A stretch of 64,000 nucleotides of DNA from JABDIP01 sp965212545 (GTDB lineage Bacteria > Pseudomonadota > Alphaproteobacteria > DSM-16000 > Inquilinaceae): the NCBI GenBank assembly GCA_965212545.1, contig CBDBVB010000038.1:62001-126000 (forward strand). Direction: 5' to 3'. This document shows, piece after piece, positions 55,225 through 63,720 of the stretch. The stretch's first letter is position 1, and every line of letters starts with the position of its first letter. Under the pieces are notes generated by a model, which saw only the letters and a list, made by a program, of their open reading frames with translations, did no database searches and had not been told where the DNA came from. The translations under genes and the position numbers were made by a program.

Positions 55225-55326
55225 GCGTCTCGGCGCGCCGCCACGCTTTTCGCTGGTCGTTGAAATCGCTAACCTGTCCGGCGTCCGTCAACCGGCGGAT
55301 GTGGGGCGAACCAGTTGGGTGATTGA

Positions 55327-55962
55327 ATGGCTAAGAAGGCCGATACCGGACTCTTGGTGATCAGGACGGCGATCGACCTCGCGGCGGAGCGCGGCTGGCG
55401 GCGTCTGACACTGGCGGAAATCGCCACGGCATCGGGTGTTTCGCTGTCCGAACTCTACCGGCATTTCTCATCGAAATCCGCGATTCTGGGTGGGTTCGGC
55501 CGGCGGGTCGACGAATCGATGCTGGCAGATGGCCCGGCCGATCCCGCCGACACGCCCCGCGACCGGCTGTTCGACCTTCTGATGCGGCGGTTCGACGCGC
55601 TGCAGGACCATCGCGGAGGGCTGACGGCGATCGCCGGGGAGATGCGCCGCGACCCGGCCGGGGCCCTGATACATCTGCCACAGCTCGAGCGCTCGATGCG
55701 CTGGACCTTGGAGGCCGCGGGACTGGATTCCGGCGGGCTTCTCGGACTTGCCCGCATCCGAGTGCTGGCGCTGCTGTATTTGGCCGTCCTACGGGTCTGG
55801 CTGAAAGACGACACAGCGGATATGGCGCGTACCATGAAGGCGCTTGACGGTCGGCTGGCGCAGGTCGAGCAGCTTGCCAACACCCTTGAGCGCCGGGGGC
55901 GGCGCGGTCAGAAGGCGCCCGGCGATGAGCCCGCGCCCGAGGATCCTTCAGCGCCAGGCTGA
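55327..55962 (+). CDS. TetR-family regulator
   Basis: 211 residues. N-terminal HTH (LVIRTAIDLAAERGWRRLTLAEIATASGVSLSELYRHFSSKSAILGG) and a helical ligand domain whose end (LYLAVLRVWLKDDTADMARTMKALDGRLAQVE) recalls the TetR-like/COQ9 fold. Arg/Glu-rich tail. Target unknown; the phasin gene downstream is a candidate neighbour. Confidence 0.82.
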   Translation: MAKKADTGLLVIRTAIDLAAERGWRRLTLAEIATASGVSLSELYRHFSSKSAILGGFGRRVDESMLADGPADPADTPRDRLFDLLMRRFDALQDHRGGLTAIAGEMRRDPAGALIHLPQLERSMRWTLEAAGLDSGGLLGLARIRVLALLYLAVLRVWLKDDTADMARTMKALDGRLAQVEQLANTLERRGRRGQKAPGDEPAPEDPSAPG

Positions 55963-55970
55963 ATTTATGT

Positions 55971-55979
55971 TGCAGTGCA
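55971..55979. promoter_or_regulatory. TGCA-G-TGCA palindrome upstream of the phasin gene
   Basis: The palindrome lies in TTGCAGTGCACAAT, about 105 bases before the phasin ATG. PhaR-type repressors of PHA granule genes bind TGC/GCA inverted repeats of this sort, so it is a candidate operator. The match is by eye. Confidence 0.45.
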
Positions 55980-56082
55980 CAATAGAACTGACTATATTGT
56001 GAGATATCAGACATTCAGCGGCGAGTGCGTCGCAATATGACGAGGCGGTTCGCCGCCCGTCCGATCACGGAAAGGACGATCA

Positions 56083-56508
56083 ATGGCCAGCAAAGCTCCG
56101 CCGATGTGGGATATGGACGTCACCAAGATGATGTCCGACTTCAAGGTACCGGGCGTCGACATGGATGCGGTGCTGCAGTCGCAGCGCAGGAACATCGAGG
56201 CGCTGACAGCCGCCAATCAGCTCGCCATGGAAGGCGTGCAGGCCGTCGCCCAGCGTCAGATGGAAATCCTCCGCCAGACGATGGAAGAGACGGCGTCCAC
56301 GGTCCAGGGCATGATGTCGGCCGGGACGCCGGAAGAGGGCGTTGCCAAGCAGGCCGACCTGGTCAAGACGGCCTTCGAGCAGGCCCTCATCAACATGAAG
56401 GAAATGGCCGAGATGATCGCCAAGTCGAACTATGACGCGGCGGATGTCATCAGCAAGCGGATCAGCGCCAACCTCGACGAGATCAAGGCGGCCGCCTCCA
56501 AGAAGTAA
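56083..56508 (+). CDS. Phasin family protein
   Basis: 141 residues, nearly all helical. KVPGVDMDAVLQSQRRNIEALTAANQLAMEGVQAVAQRQMEILRQ, MKEMAEMIAKSNYDAADVISKRI: the phasin_2 pattern. Coats polyhydroxyalkanoate granules. No phaC or phaR in this window. Confidence 0.92.
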   Translation: MASKAPPMWDMDVTKMMSDFKVPGVDMDAVLQSQRRNIEALTAANQLAMEGVQAVAQRQMEILRQTMEETASTVQGMMSAGTPEEGVAKQADLVKTAFEQALINMKEMAEMIAKSNYDAADVISKRISANLDEIKAAASKK

Positions 56509-56619
56509 GGCTTGCCGCGATGCGGGCAGGTGGGGCTATCCTGGCGACGGCCCCCGCCGCCCGGTCCGTGACGACTGCCGATCGGGAGCCATCGATGCAC
56601 TGTCCGGTCCGGAGCCGTC

Positions 56620-56955
56620 ATGTCCATTACGTTCGATGATTTCCTGAAGGTCGATATCCGGGTCGGCACGATCGTTGCCGCCGAGCCCTATCCCGAGGCC
56701 CGACGGCCGGCCCACAAGCTGTGGGTCGATTTCGGCCCGGAGATCGGCGAGAAGAAGTCGACCGCGCAGATCACACGGCACTACGCGCCGGATGAACTGG
56801 TCGGCCGCCAGGTCGCGGCGGTGGTCAATTTCCCGCCCCGCCAGATCGGCAAATTCATGTCGGAGGTGCTGGTTCTTGGCTTCCCCGATGCCGATGGCGA
56901 GGTGGTGCTGATCGGCGTCGACCTCTCGGTGCCGAACGGCGGGCGGCTCTACTAG
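56620..56955 (+). CDS. csaA: CsaA-like tRNA-binding/chaperone protein
   Basis: 111 residues. VDIRVGTIVAAEPYPEARRPAHKLWVDFG, then QVAAVVNFPPRQIGKFMSEVLVLGF, a dimeric OB-fold (tRNA-binding domain of MetRS type). In B. subtilis CsaA is a secretion chaperone. Confidence 0.9.
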   Translation: MSITFDDFLKVDIRVGTIVAAEPYPEARRPAHKLWVDFGPEIGEKKSTAQITRHYAPDELVGRQVAAVVNFPPRQIGKFMSEVLVLGFPDADGEVVLIGVDLSVPNGGRLY

Positions 56956-56983
56956 GCGCCGGCGAAACTCGGTCGATCCAAGT

Positions 56984-57694
56984 TCAGTCCTCCTGGCTCC
57001 CGACCTGCCGTTCATCGGGACGCAGGATGTAACCTTGGCCGCGAACGGTCTGCAGATAGCGCGGCGCGCGGGGGTCGGGCTCGATCTTGCGCCGCATGCG
57101 GGTGACCAGCACGTCGACGGTACGGGTGCTGCCGCTGATCCGGCAGCGCTCGATCAGCACCTCTCGCGACAGCACCTCGCCGGGCGATCGCGACAGTACG
57201 GATAGCAGGCTGGCCTCGGCACCGGTGAGCCGAACCGGATGGCCGTCCTTGCTCAGCTCTTCTCGCTCTGGGTCGAACACATGATCGCCCAGGCGAACCG
57301 GGTCGGTGGATACCGGGGCGGTACCGACGCGGCGCATGATGTTGTTGATGCGCAGAACCAGTTCGCGCGGCTCGAACGGTTTGGAGAGATAGTCGTCGGC
57401 GCCGCATTCCAGGCCCGTGATGCGGTTCTCCGGCTCGCCCATGGCGGTCAGCAGCAGGATCGGAGTCGATTTGATCTGGCGCAGCGACCGGGTCAACTCA
57501 AGCCCGCTCTCGCCGGGCATCATCACATCCATCACGATCAGGTCGAAATCCAGCGAGGCGAGTTTGGCCCTGGCGTCGGCGGCATCGCCGGCGGTGCTGA
57601 CCAGGAACCCCTTATCGGCCAGGTAGCGGCGCAGCAATTCGCGAATTCGTAGATCGTCGTCGACCACCAGCACATGGGTCTGCTCTAGGCTCAT
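56984..57694 (-). CDS. petR: PetR-type OmpR-family response regulator
   Basis: 236 residues. Receiver about 6-120 (VVDDDLRI, Asp in VMDVMMPGESGLE, Lys in SKPFEP) and C-terminal winged helix (LTGAEASLLSVLSRSPGEVLSREVL, TRTVDVLVTRMRRKIEPDP). Pairing with the MarR-type gene directly upstream recalls petR/petP, regulators near the cytochrome bc1 genes in Rhodobacter. No kinase gene adjacent. Confidence 0.85.
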   Translation of the reverse strand: MSLEQTHVLVVDDDLRIRELLRRYLADKGFLVSTAGDAADARAKLASLDFDLIVMDVMMPGESGLELTRSLRQIKSTPILLLTAMGEPENRITGLECGADDYLSKPFEPRELVLRINNIMRRVGTAPVSTDPVRLGDHVFDPEREELSKDGHPVRLTGAEASLLSVLSRSPGEVLSREVLIERCRISGSTRTVDVLVTRMRRKIEPDPRAPRYLQTVRGQGYILRPDERQVGSQED

Positions 57695-57772
57695 GCGGTC
57701 ACTCTCTCACGTCCCGCCCAGGGCGGCGCGGGTCCGGTCCACTGCCAGTCCCGGACAGGCCGGGATCGGGCG

Positions 57773-58282
57773 TCACCCGGCCCGCCGGGTCCGGTCCGGG
57801 TGCTCGATCGACAAGTGCGCATGGCGGTCGTCATCCATGACGCCCAGCAGCACAGTGCGGAAACCCTCGACCGCGGCCGCGCCGGCCTGGCGATAGGCCC
57901 GGGCGATCCGCTGTCGCTGGTTCTCGGAAAGCTGCCGCTCCAGCGCCTCGCCTTTGGCGGTCAGGTGCAGCAGCCGCTGTCGGCGGTCGCGCGTGCCCTG
58001 GCGCTGGACGATGAAATCCTTGCGCACCAAGTCGCCGAGAACGCGGCTCAGGCTCTGCTTGGTGATCCGCAGGATGTTCAGCAGCTCCGACACACTGATA
58101 CCGGGATGCCGGCCGACGAAATAGATGACCCGGTGGTGGGCGCGGCCGAGCCCTATCTTGGCCAGCATGGCATCAGGTTCGGCCGTGAAATCGCGATAGG
58201 CGTAGAACAGCAGCTCCATGCCCTGGCGCAATTCCTCTTCGCGAAGGAACAGTGGGTTGGCGGCGGATTTTACGTCAGTCAT
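57773..58282 (-). CDS. petP: PetP-type MarR-family regulator
   Basis: 169 residues. ISVSELLNILRITKQSLSRVLGDLVRKDFIVQRQGTRDRRQRLLHLTAKG: MarR winged helix with the basic wing. ATG 58282 is chosen over in-frame upstream starts because family members begin near LFLREEELRQGMELLFYAYRDF. Divergent from the aminotransferase; a TTGACA promoter lies within the 76-base gap. Confidence 0.85.
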   Translation of the reverse strand: MTDVKSAANPLFLREEELRQGMELLFYAYRDFTAEPDAMLAKIGLGRAHHRVIYFVGRHPGISVSELLNILRITKQSLSRVLGDLVRKDFIVQRQGTRDRRQRLLHLTAKGEALERQLSENQRQRIARAYRQAGAAAVEGFRTVLLGVMDDDRHAHLSIEHPDRTRRAG

Positions 58283-58283
58283 G

Positions 58284-58312
58284 TTGACATAATAGCGTGT
58301 GAATGTTACGAC
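58284..58312 (+). promoter_or_regulatory. Sigma-70-type promoter of the aminotransferase gene
   Basis: TTGACA (58284-58289), 17-base spacer, TACGAC (58307-58312), directed toward the gene starting 58359. The -10 is poor (2 of 6 non-consensus bases) but -35 is perfect. Confidence 0.5.
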
Positions 58313-58358
58313 TGCCATCCCCAAACGGGACATAAACGAACAAATTGGATGCATACAT

Positions 58359-59264
58359 ATGTCGATAATTCCATTCGACGATCGCGACGGGCTGATTTGG
58401 TATGACGGCGCGATGGTGCCATGGCGCGACAGCAATCTGCATGTCCTGAGCCACGGGCTGCATTATGCCCGCTGCGTCTTCGAGGGCGAGCGGATCTATG
58501 GCGGCAACGTATTCAAGCTGACCGAACATTCCGAGCGCCTGGTCAATTCGGCCGAGATCCTGGGCTTCACCCTGCCCTACAGCGTGTCGGAAATCGATGC
58601 TGCGACCAACGCGGTCGTCGAGGCCAATGGAATTGTCGACGGCTATGTCCGGCCCGTCGCCTGGGCCGGCAGCGAAATGATGGGCGTATCGGCACAGCAC
58701 AACACCATCCATGTCGCCATCGCCGTCTGGCAATGGCCGAGCTATTTCGATCCCGAGGCGCGGCTGAAGGGCATCGACCTCACCATCTCGGAGTGGGCCC
58801 GCCCGGCGCCAAATACCGCGCCAGTTCACTCCAAGGCGGCCGGCCTGTACATGATCTGCACCATGAGCAAACATCGCGCGGAAGCCGCCGGTTTCCACGA
58901 TGCGCTGATGCTGGACTGGCGCGGACAGGTTGCGGAGGCGACCGGCGCCAATATCTTCCTGGTGATCGACGGGGTACTGCATACGCCGATCCCGGACGCC
59001 TTCCTGGACGGGATCACCCGGCGCACCGTAATCGAGCTGGCGAAGGCCCGGGGGTACGAGGTCGTCGAACGGGTCATCTGGCCGGACGATCTGAAGGCGG
59101 CACAGGAAGTCTTTCTGACAGGCACCGCCGCCGAGGTAACCCCGGTCGGACGCATTGACGATCTGCGCTACATACCGGGAGCGGTCTGCGAGACCCTGAT
59201 GGATGCTTATGCGGTCGAGGTCCGGCGCCCGATGGCCGAACTGGCGATCGCCACCGCCGTCTGA
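58359..59264 (+). CDS. ilvE: Branched-chain amino acid aminotransferase
   Basis: 301 residues; PLP enzyme of leucine, isoleucine and valine synthesis. HGLHYARCVFEGERIYGGNVFKLTEHSERL, catalytic Lys in NTAPVHSKAAGLYM, and EATGANIFLVIDGVLHTP, DGITRRTVIELAKARGYEVVE, LTGTAAEVTPV. ATG 58359 chosen. Confidence 0.95.
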   Translation: MSIIPFDDRDGLIWYDGAMVPWRDSNLHVLSHGLHYARCVFEGERIYGGNVFKLTEHSERLVNSAEILGFTLPYSVSEIDAATNAVVEANGIVDGYVRPVAWAGSEMMGVSAQHNTIHVAIAVWQWPSYFDPEARLKGIDLTISEWARPAPNTAPVHSKAAGLYMICTMSKHRAEAAGFHDALMLDWRGQVAEATGANIFLVIDGVLHTPIPDAFLDGITRRTVIELAKARGYEVVERVIWPDDLKAAQEVFLTGTAAEVTPVGRIDDLRYIPGAVCETLMDAYAVEVRRPMAELAIATAV

Positions 59265-59287
59265 CAGCCAATCGAGATGGTGAGCAG

Positions 59288-59315
59288 CGGGCCGGGGTCA
59301 ACCCGGCCCGTTTCA
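59288..59315 (+). terminator. Terminator after ilvE
   Basis: CGGGCCGGG / CCCGGCCCG, 9-bp perfect stem, 5-base loop, followed by TTTC. Between the convergent ilvE and moaE genes. Confidence 0.7.
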
Positions 59316-59318
59316 TGT

Positions 59319-59798
59319 CTACTCCGCGGTCCTTGGTCTAGGGTCCGTTTCTGCCCAGCGCGCCGCCGCGTCATCATCATCCGATCGCGCATCGACCCAG
59401 GTTTCGCCGCACGGTCCATCCTCTAGCTTCCAGAACGGCGCCTGGGTCTTCAGCCAGTCGATCAGGAAATGGCAGGCCTCGAAGGCCGCCTGGCGATGGG
59501 CCGAGGCGGTCGCCACCAGGACAATCTGGTCGCCAGGTTCCAGCCGGCCGTGGCGGTGAATGATCAAGGCATCCTCCAGTGACCAGCGGCGGCGGGCCTC
59601 GGCCTCGATCTCGGCAAGCTTGCGCTCGGTCATGCCGGGATAATGCTCCAGGGTCATGGCCGAGATCGTCGCTTCGCCTGCCATGTCGCGCACCAAGCCG
59701 ACGAAACTCACCACGCCGCCGATCGACCGGTTTCCACGGGTCAGCGCAGTCAGTTCGGTGGCGAGGTCGAAATCCTCGGATTGCACACGGACTGCCAA
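59319..59798 (-). CDS. moaE: Molybdopterin synthase catalytic subunit MoaE
   Basis: 159 residues. IGGVVSFVGLVRDMAGEATISAMTLEHYPGMTERKLAEIEAEA, RHGRLEPGDQIVLVATASAHRQAAFEACHFLIDWLKTQAPFWK (catalytic Lys region). TTG start at 59798, one base after the moaD stop. Converts cPMP to molybdopterin with MoaD. Confidence 0.95.
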   Translation of the reverse strand: MAVRVQSEDFDLATELTALTRGNRSIGGVVSFVGLVRDMAGEATISAMTLEHYPGMTERKLAEIEAEARRRWSLEDALIIHRHGRLEPGDQIVLVATASAHRQAAFEACHFLIDWLKTQAPFWKLEDGPCGETWVDARSDDDDAAARWAETDPRPRTAE

Positions 59799-59799
59799 G

Positions 59800-60051
59800 T
59801 CAGCCGCCGGTTACCGGTGGAAACAAGGCGATCTCGTCACCGCTTCGGATCGCATCACCACGGCGCGCATATTCCTGGTTGACCGCCACCTTGACGACGG
59901 AGTCATTGGACAGGGCGTCGGCGAATCCCGGGCCGCGGCCTTTCAGCCACGCGATCAGCTCGGCGACGGTGCGCACATCCGCAGGCGGCGTGACCTCTTC
60001 CTCGGCGATCCCGATCTTGGTCTTCAGCCAGGCGAAATACAGTAACTTCAT
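59800..60051 (-). CDS. moaD: Molybdopterin synthase sulfur carrier MoaD
   Basis: 83 residues. Beta-grasp fold ending in PPVTGG, the C-terminal Gly-Gly that becomes a thiocarboxylate. KLLYFAWLKTKIG start; ATG 60051. Precedes moaE in an operon. Confidence 0.95.
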   Translation of the reverse strand: MKLLYFAWLKTKIGIAEEEVTPPADVRTVAELIAWLKGRGPGFADALSNDSVVKVAVNQEYARRGDAIRSGDEIALFPPVTGG

Positions 60052-60248
60052 CAAACGGCCTTCCTGGACTCAATCCGCGTACTGTCGCGCTGAATTGCCG
60101 GTGGCACAAGCGCGCCACGCGCGTTCAACCTTCCTTGGGAATTGGGCCCATTGCATTTCTACGTTGCATTCCGCGCGAGTTGCATTACTTTGCTTGCAAA
60201 TCATTAACCATAAATGCCGCTTGGATCTTGTGCATTGGAGAGCTGCGG

Positions 60249-60428
60249 ATGATCCTCCTGAACGATCACGACCTTAGTCTCTACGAGCGTATGGCCGCCG
60301 AATTGAGACAGGTGGCGGCGGATTTGCGTAGACATCAGGACGAAGCTCCACCGCAATCCGTGACTGCTCATCGCCTCGAGCAGTACGCCTCGGCGATCAA
60401 CACCAATCTCAGGGTCGAACTGGCCTGA
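60249..60428 (+). CDS. Small hypothetical protein
   Basis: 59 residues starting MILLNDHDLSLYERMAAELR, helical and charged, no family recognised. GGAG lies eight bases before ATG. Located between moaD and moeA on the opposite strand. Confidence 0.4.
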   Translation: MILLNDHDLSLYERMAAELRQVAADLRRHQDEAPPQSVTAHRLEQYASAINTNLRVELA

Positions 60429-60468
60429 ATCCGAGGCTGGTCGGCCGGCTCAGGCCTGACCCCATTCC

Positions 60469-61737
60469 TCACTCCACTTCCGAGAACGGCAAGAACGGGA
60501 CCACCGTCCCGCGTTCGAGTCGCGTGATGTCCTCGGCCAGTTCGAGCAGTCCATCGGCCGCCACCATCGAGCTCAATATGCCGGCGCCGTCGCGCGGGAA
60601 CTTGGCGGCGAGCGGAATCCCGTCGGCACCGTCAGTCAGGCTGACGCGGACATATTCCCGGCGATCGCGCTTCTTGCGGTAGTTGAAATCCGCCCGAACC
60701 GGATAGTGCCGGGGCTCATTGGCGGCGGCACCGGCCAAGCGCAGGATCAGCGGCCGTGCGATCCGAAGGAAAGTCACCAGAACCGCCACCGGGTTGCCCG
60801 GCAGGCCGATAAACGGAACCTGCCCGATCTGCCCCAGGGCGACCGGGCGTCCAGGCTTGATCGCCAGGCGCCATGCATGTAGCCGGCCGCCGGCGGACTC
60901 GACAGCCGCCTTCACATGGTCTTCCTCGCCGGTCGACATTCCGCCCGAGGTGACGACAAGATCGTGTCCATCGACCGCCCGCCGCAACGCCTCCCGAATT
61001 TCGTCCTGCCGGTCCGCAAGAATCCCGAAATCGGTCACCGTGCAGCCCAGCCGGCGCAGTTGTGCCGCGAGCGCATGGCGATTGGCGTCGTAGATGCCGC
61101 CATCCGGGATCGCACCGCCGGGCTCATGAACCTCGTCGCCTGTTGAGAACAAGACCACCCGCAACTGCTTGCGAACCGCCAGCCTGTCGCAGCCAATGGA
61201 GGCGGCAAGACCGATATCCCGGGGACGCAGGCGGCGTCCAGCGGTCAGGACGGTCGATCCGGCGGTGATGTCCTCGCCGGCGAAGCGGTAATTCGCGCCG
61301 CGCTTGATCCCGTCCGGGAGCACGACGTGATCGCCGCCTTCCGTGGCTTCAACGGTACAGTCTTCCTGCATGAAGACGGTGTCCGGCCCGCTCGACATCG
61401 GGGCGCCGGTGAATACCCTCAACGCGTCGCCGCGCCGGGCAACACCAGCCAGCGGATGGCCGGCGGCAATGCGCCCGGCGACCGGCAGCCGGGTCGGTCC
61501 GTCGGGGTTCAGATCGTCAAAATGCACCGCATAGCCGTCGACGGCGGAATTGTCGTGCGGCGGCACCGATCGGGATGCCACCAGATCTTCGGCCAGGAAC
61601 CGTCCGGCGGCCTCGGCCAGGGTCACGACCTCGCGGCCGGCGACGGGCACCAGCCGGGCGTCGAGTTCGGCCACCGCCTCGGCCACAGGCGTCAGCTTGC
61701 CGCCGAAGGCGAAGCAATCGTCGGACAGCTGCGCCAT
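60469..61737 (-). CDS. moeA: MoeA molybdopterin molybdenumtransferase
   Basis: 422 residues; inserts molybdate into adenylylated molybdopterin. PPHDNSAVDGYAVHF, AGHPLAGVARRGDALRVFTGAPM, RVVLFSTGDEVHEPGG, and VVTSGGMSTGEEDHVK, then FIGLPGNPVAVLVTF. Domain IV is present at the C-terminus. Co-oriented with mobB, one base apart. Confidence 0.96.
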   Translation of the reverse strand: MAQLSDDCFAFGGKLTPVAEAVAELDARLVPVAGREVVTLAEAAGRFLAEDLVASRSVPPHDNSAVDGYAVHFDDLNPDGPTRLPVAGRIAAGHPLAGVARRGDALRVFTGAPMSSGPDTVFMQEDCTVEATEGGDHVVLPDGIKRGANYRFAGEDITAGSTVLTAGRRLRPRDIGLAASIGCDRLAVRKQLRVVLFSTGDEVHEPGGAIPDGGIYDANRHALAAQLRRLGCTVTDFGILADRQDEIREALRRAVDGHDLVVTSGGMSTGEEDHVKAAVESAGGRLHAWRLAIKPGRPVALGQIGQVPFIGLPGNPVAVLVTFLRIARPLILRLAGAAANEPRHYPVRADFNYRKKRDRREYVRVSLTDGADGIPLAAKFPRDGAGILSSMVAADGLLELAEDITRLERGTVVPFLPFSEVE

Positions 61738-61738
61738 T

Positions 61739-62245
61739 TCAGGTGGCCGTCAGTCCGGCATGCCGCATGACGAAGTCGGCGATCGCCGGAATATCGTTCA
61801 GATCCAGCACGGGGACCGTCACCTCCTGGTCCAGCCCGTCGGTCGCAATCGCCACCACATTCGGCAAATCGTCCCACAGCAGGGGCTTTCCGACCGACCG
61901 GCGATGCACGACCAGCTTATCATGCGGCTCGGTCTTGTAGCCCTCCGCCAGCACCAGATCGACTGGGGACATATGGGACAGGAGTGCGCTCAGGGCCGGC
62001 TCCGCTTCGCCGTCGCGGATCTCGTGCATCAACGCCCAGCGCCGCGCCGAGCCGATCACCACCTCGGTGGCGCCGGCCTCACGGTGTCGGTGACTGTCCT
62101 TGCCGGGCCGGTCGACGTCAAAGCCGTGATGCGCGTGCTTGATCGTCGAGACCCTCACGCCGCGTCCGATCAGTTCAGGCAGAAGGCCGGTCAGCAAGGT
62201 GGTCTTGCCGCTGCCGCTCCATCCGGAGATGCCAAGGACCCTCAT
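61739..62245 (-). CDS. mobB: MobB molybdopterin-guanine dinucleotide biosynthesis protein B
   Basis: 168 residues. P-loop GISGWSGSGKTTLLTGLLPEL (6-26), STIKHAHHGFDVDRPGKDSHRHREAGA, LVLAEGYKTEPHDKLVVHR. A GTP-binding helper that supports MGD cofactor formation. Confidence 0.94.
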   Translation of the reverse strand: MRVLGISGWSGSGKTTLLTGLLPELIGRGVRVSTIKHAHHGFDVDRPGKDSHRHREAGATEVVIGSARRWALMHEIRDGEAEPALSALLSHMSPVDLVLAEGYKTEPHDKLVVHRRSVGKPLLWDDLPNVVAIATDGLDQEVTVPVLDLNDIPAIADFVMRHAGLTAT

Positions 62246-62263
62246 GGGGACGGCGCGATGGCC

Positions 62264-62857
62264 TCAGGTTGCCGGATGGGCGGACTGCGAATCGCGCGCC
62301 CGGAGAGCGGCGCGACGCACACGGCGGATATGCAATCGCCCACCGACATATCGACCGAAGTAATAGCCGGCGACCGAACCTGCAAGGGCAAACGGCAGGC
62401 TGCCCAGCATGGTGATCGCCAATGGCAGGCCGATGGTGTTCCAGGATCCGGAACCCAACTGCTCAAAGCTCGACAGGGCGGTGTCCCAGGATCCGGTGAA
62501 CAGGCCCTTGAAGTCGATCGCATTGATGGCGGCGATCAAGGGCTCGATCGTGATGACCGAGGTGTCGCATTGTATGACCGCGCAGCCGGTGAAGAAGTAG
62601 GCCGTGTAGATCGGCGCGATGGTCAGCGGATTGGTCACGCCGGTCAGCACCACGGCCAGGGCCAGGTTGATCGGTCGCCGAATGGAGCGGCCGACCATCC
62701 AGATCAGAAAGACCCCGATCACCTGGATGCCGACGCTCGCCGTCAGACCGAAGGCGAGGCCGACCACCGCGGTTCGCCCGACCACCGCCGGCGACAACCG
62801 CATCCGATTGATCGGCCGCAGAAATCTGCGGAAATATTGCCGTCTGAAGAAGCGCAC
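62264..62857 (-). CDS. DUF2062 membrane protein
   Basis: 197 residues. About three to four membrane helices; GRTAVVGLAFGLTASVGIQVIGVFLIW, then INLALAVVLTGVTNPLTIAPIYTAYFFTGC are typical of DUF2062. GTG start. Ends in a basic tail. Role unknown. Confidence 0.88.
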   Translation of the reverse strand: MRFFRRQYFRRFLRPINRMRLSPAVVGRTAVVGLAFGLTASVGIQVIGVFLIWMVGRSIRRPINLALAVVLTGVTNPLTIAPIYTAYFFTGCAVIQCDTSVITIEPLIAAINAIDFKGLFTGSWDTALSSFEQLGSGSWNTIGLPLAITMLGSLPFALAGSVAGYYFGRYVGGRLHIRRVRRAALRARDSQSAHPAT

Positions 62858-62988
62858 TTTGACTAAGCCGTGTCCATGCTAATGCGACGGTCTCCCGCCC
62901 TTAACCATCGATGCGAAAAACCCCTGTCATTCCATACATTGCTGGCCCCGACTTGATCGGCAAGGCCCTGTGGACCCTCACGATCCGG

Positions 62989-63621
62989 TTACGCCTTTCC
63001 CACGGTGCCGGCGGCCTGCGACGACCGCTGCTTGGTCTCTGCATTGTCCTTCGACGCTGCCAGGATCTGACTTGCGCTTTCGCGGACATACTGCCAGCCG
63101 GTGATCAGCGTCAGCGCGCTGGCCGCCCAGATCCCGATCACGCCGATCAGCGTCACCGGCAGAATGTCCGGGCCGGCATCGCCGACGATCAGGAAGCCGA
63201 GCGCCACCATCTGCACCACTGTCTTCCATTTCGCCAGGAAGGTGACCGGCAGCCCCTTGCTGCCGAAACCGGCGAGGAATTCGCGCATGCCCGACACCAG
63301 GATCTCGCGCATCAGGATGATCAGTGCCGGAATGATCGAGACGCCGCTCAACTGGCCGAATCCAACCAGCAGCAACAGCACCGCGGCGACCAGCATCTTG
63401 TCGGCGATCGGGTCCAGCAACTTGCCGAAAGCCGAGACTTCGGCCCGCTGGCGCGCCAGATAGCCGTCGAAATAGTCGGTCATCGCCGCCAGGCCGAAGA
63501 CGGCACATGCCAGCCATGCCGCCCAATCGGCGGGTATGAAGAACAGCGCGACGATGACGGGAATGCACGCGATCCGCGACAGCGTCAGAATGTTCGGCAA
63601 ATTGTTCAGGCTGGCAGACAA
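62989..63621 (-). CDS. pgsA: CDP-diacylglycerol-glycerol-3-phosphate 3-phosphatidyltransferase
   Basis: 210 residues; makes phosphatidylglycerol phosphate. CDP-alcohol phosphotransferase motif D-x2-DG-x2-AR-x8-G-x3-D-x3-D seen in TDYFDGYLARQRAEVSAFGKLLDPIADK (about 48-75), with six membrane helices. TTG start with AGGGG upstream. Confidence 0.95.
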   Translation of the reverse strand: MSASLNNLPNILTLSRIACIPVIVALFFIPADWAAWLACAVFGLAAMTDYFDGYLARQRAEVSAFGKLLDPIADKMLVAAVLLLLVGFGQLSGVSIIPALIILMREILVSGMREFLAGFGSKGLPVTFLAKWKTVVQMVALGFLIVGDAGPDILPVTLIGVIGIWAASALTLITGWQYVRESASQILAASKDNAETKQRSSQAAGTVGKA

Positions 63622-63720
63622 TTTGGGCCCCTAGATCTTTGATTCTTCGCGATTCCGGTTCGGTCGAATCGGTGCGTGGCAACGTGTTCCATCAATGGTC
63701 CGTGCCAGCAACGAGTCAGT

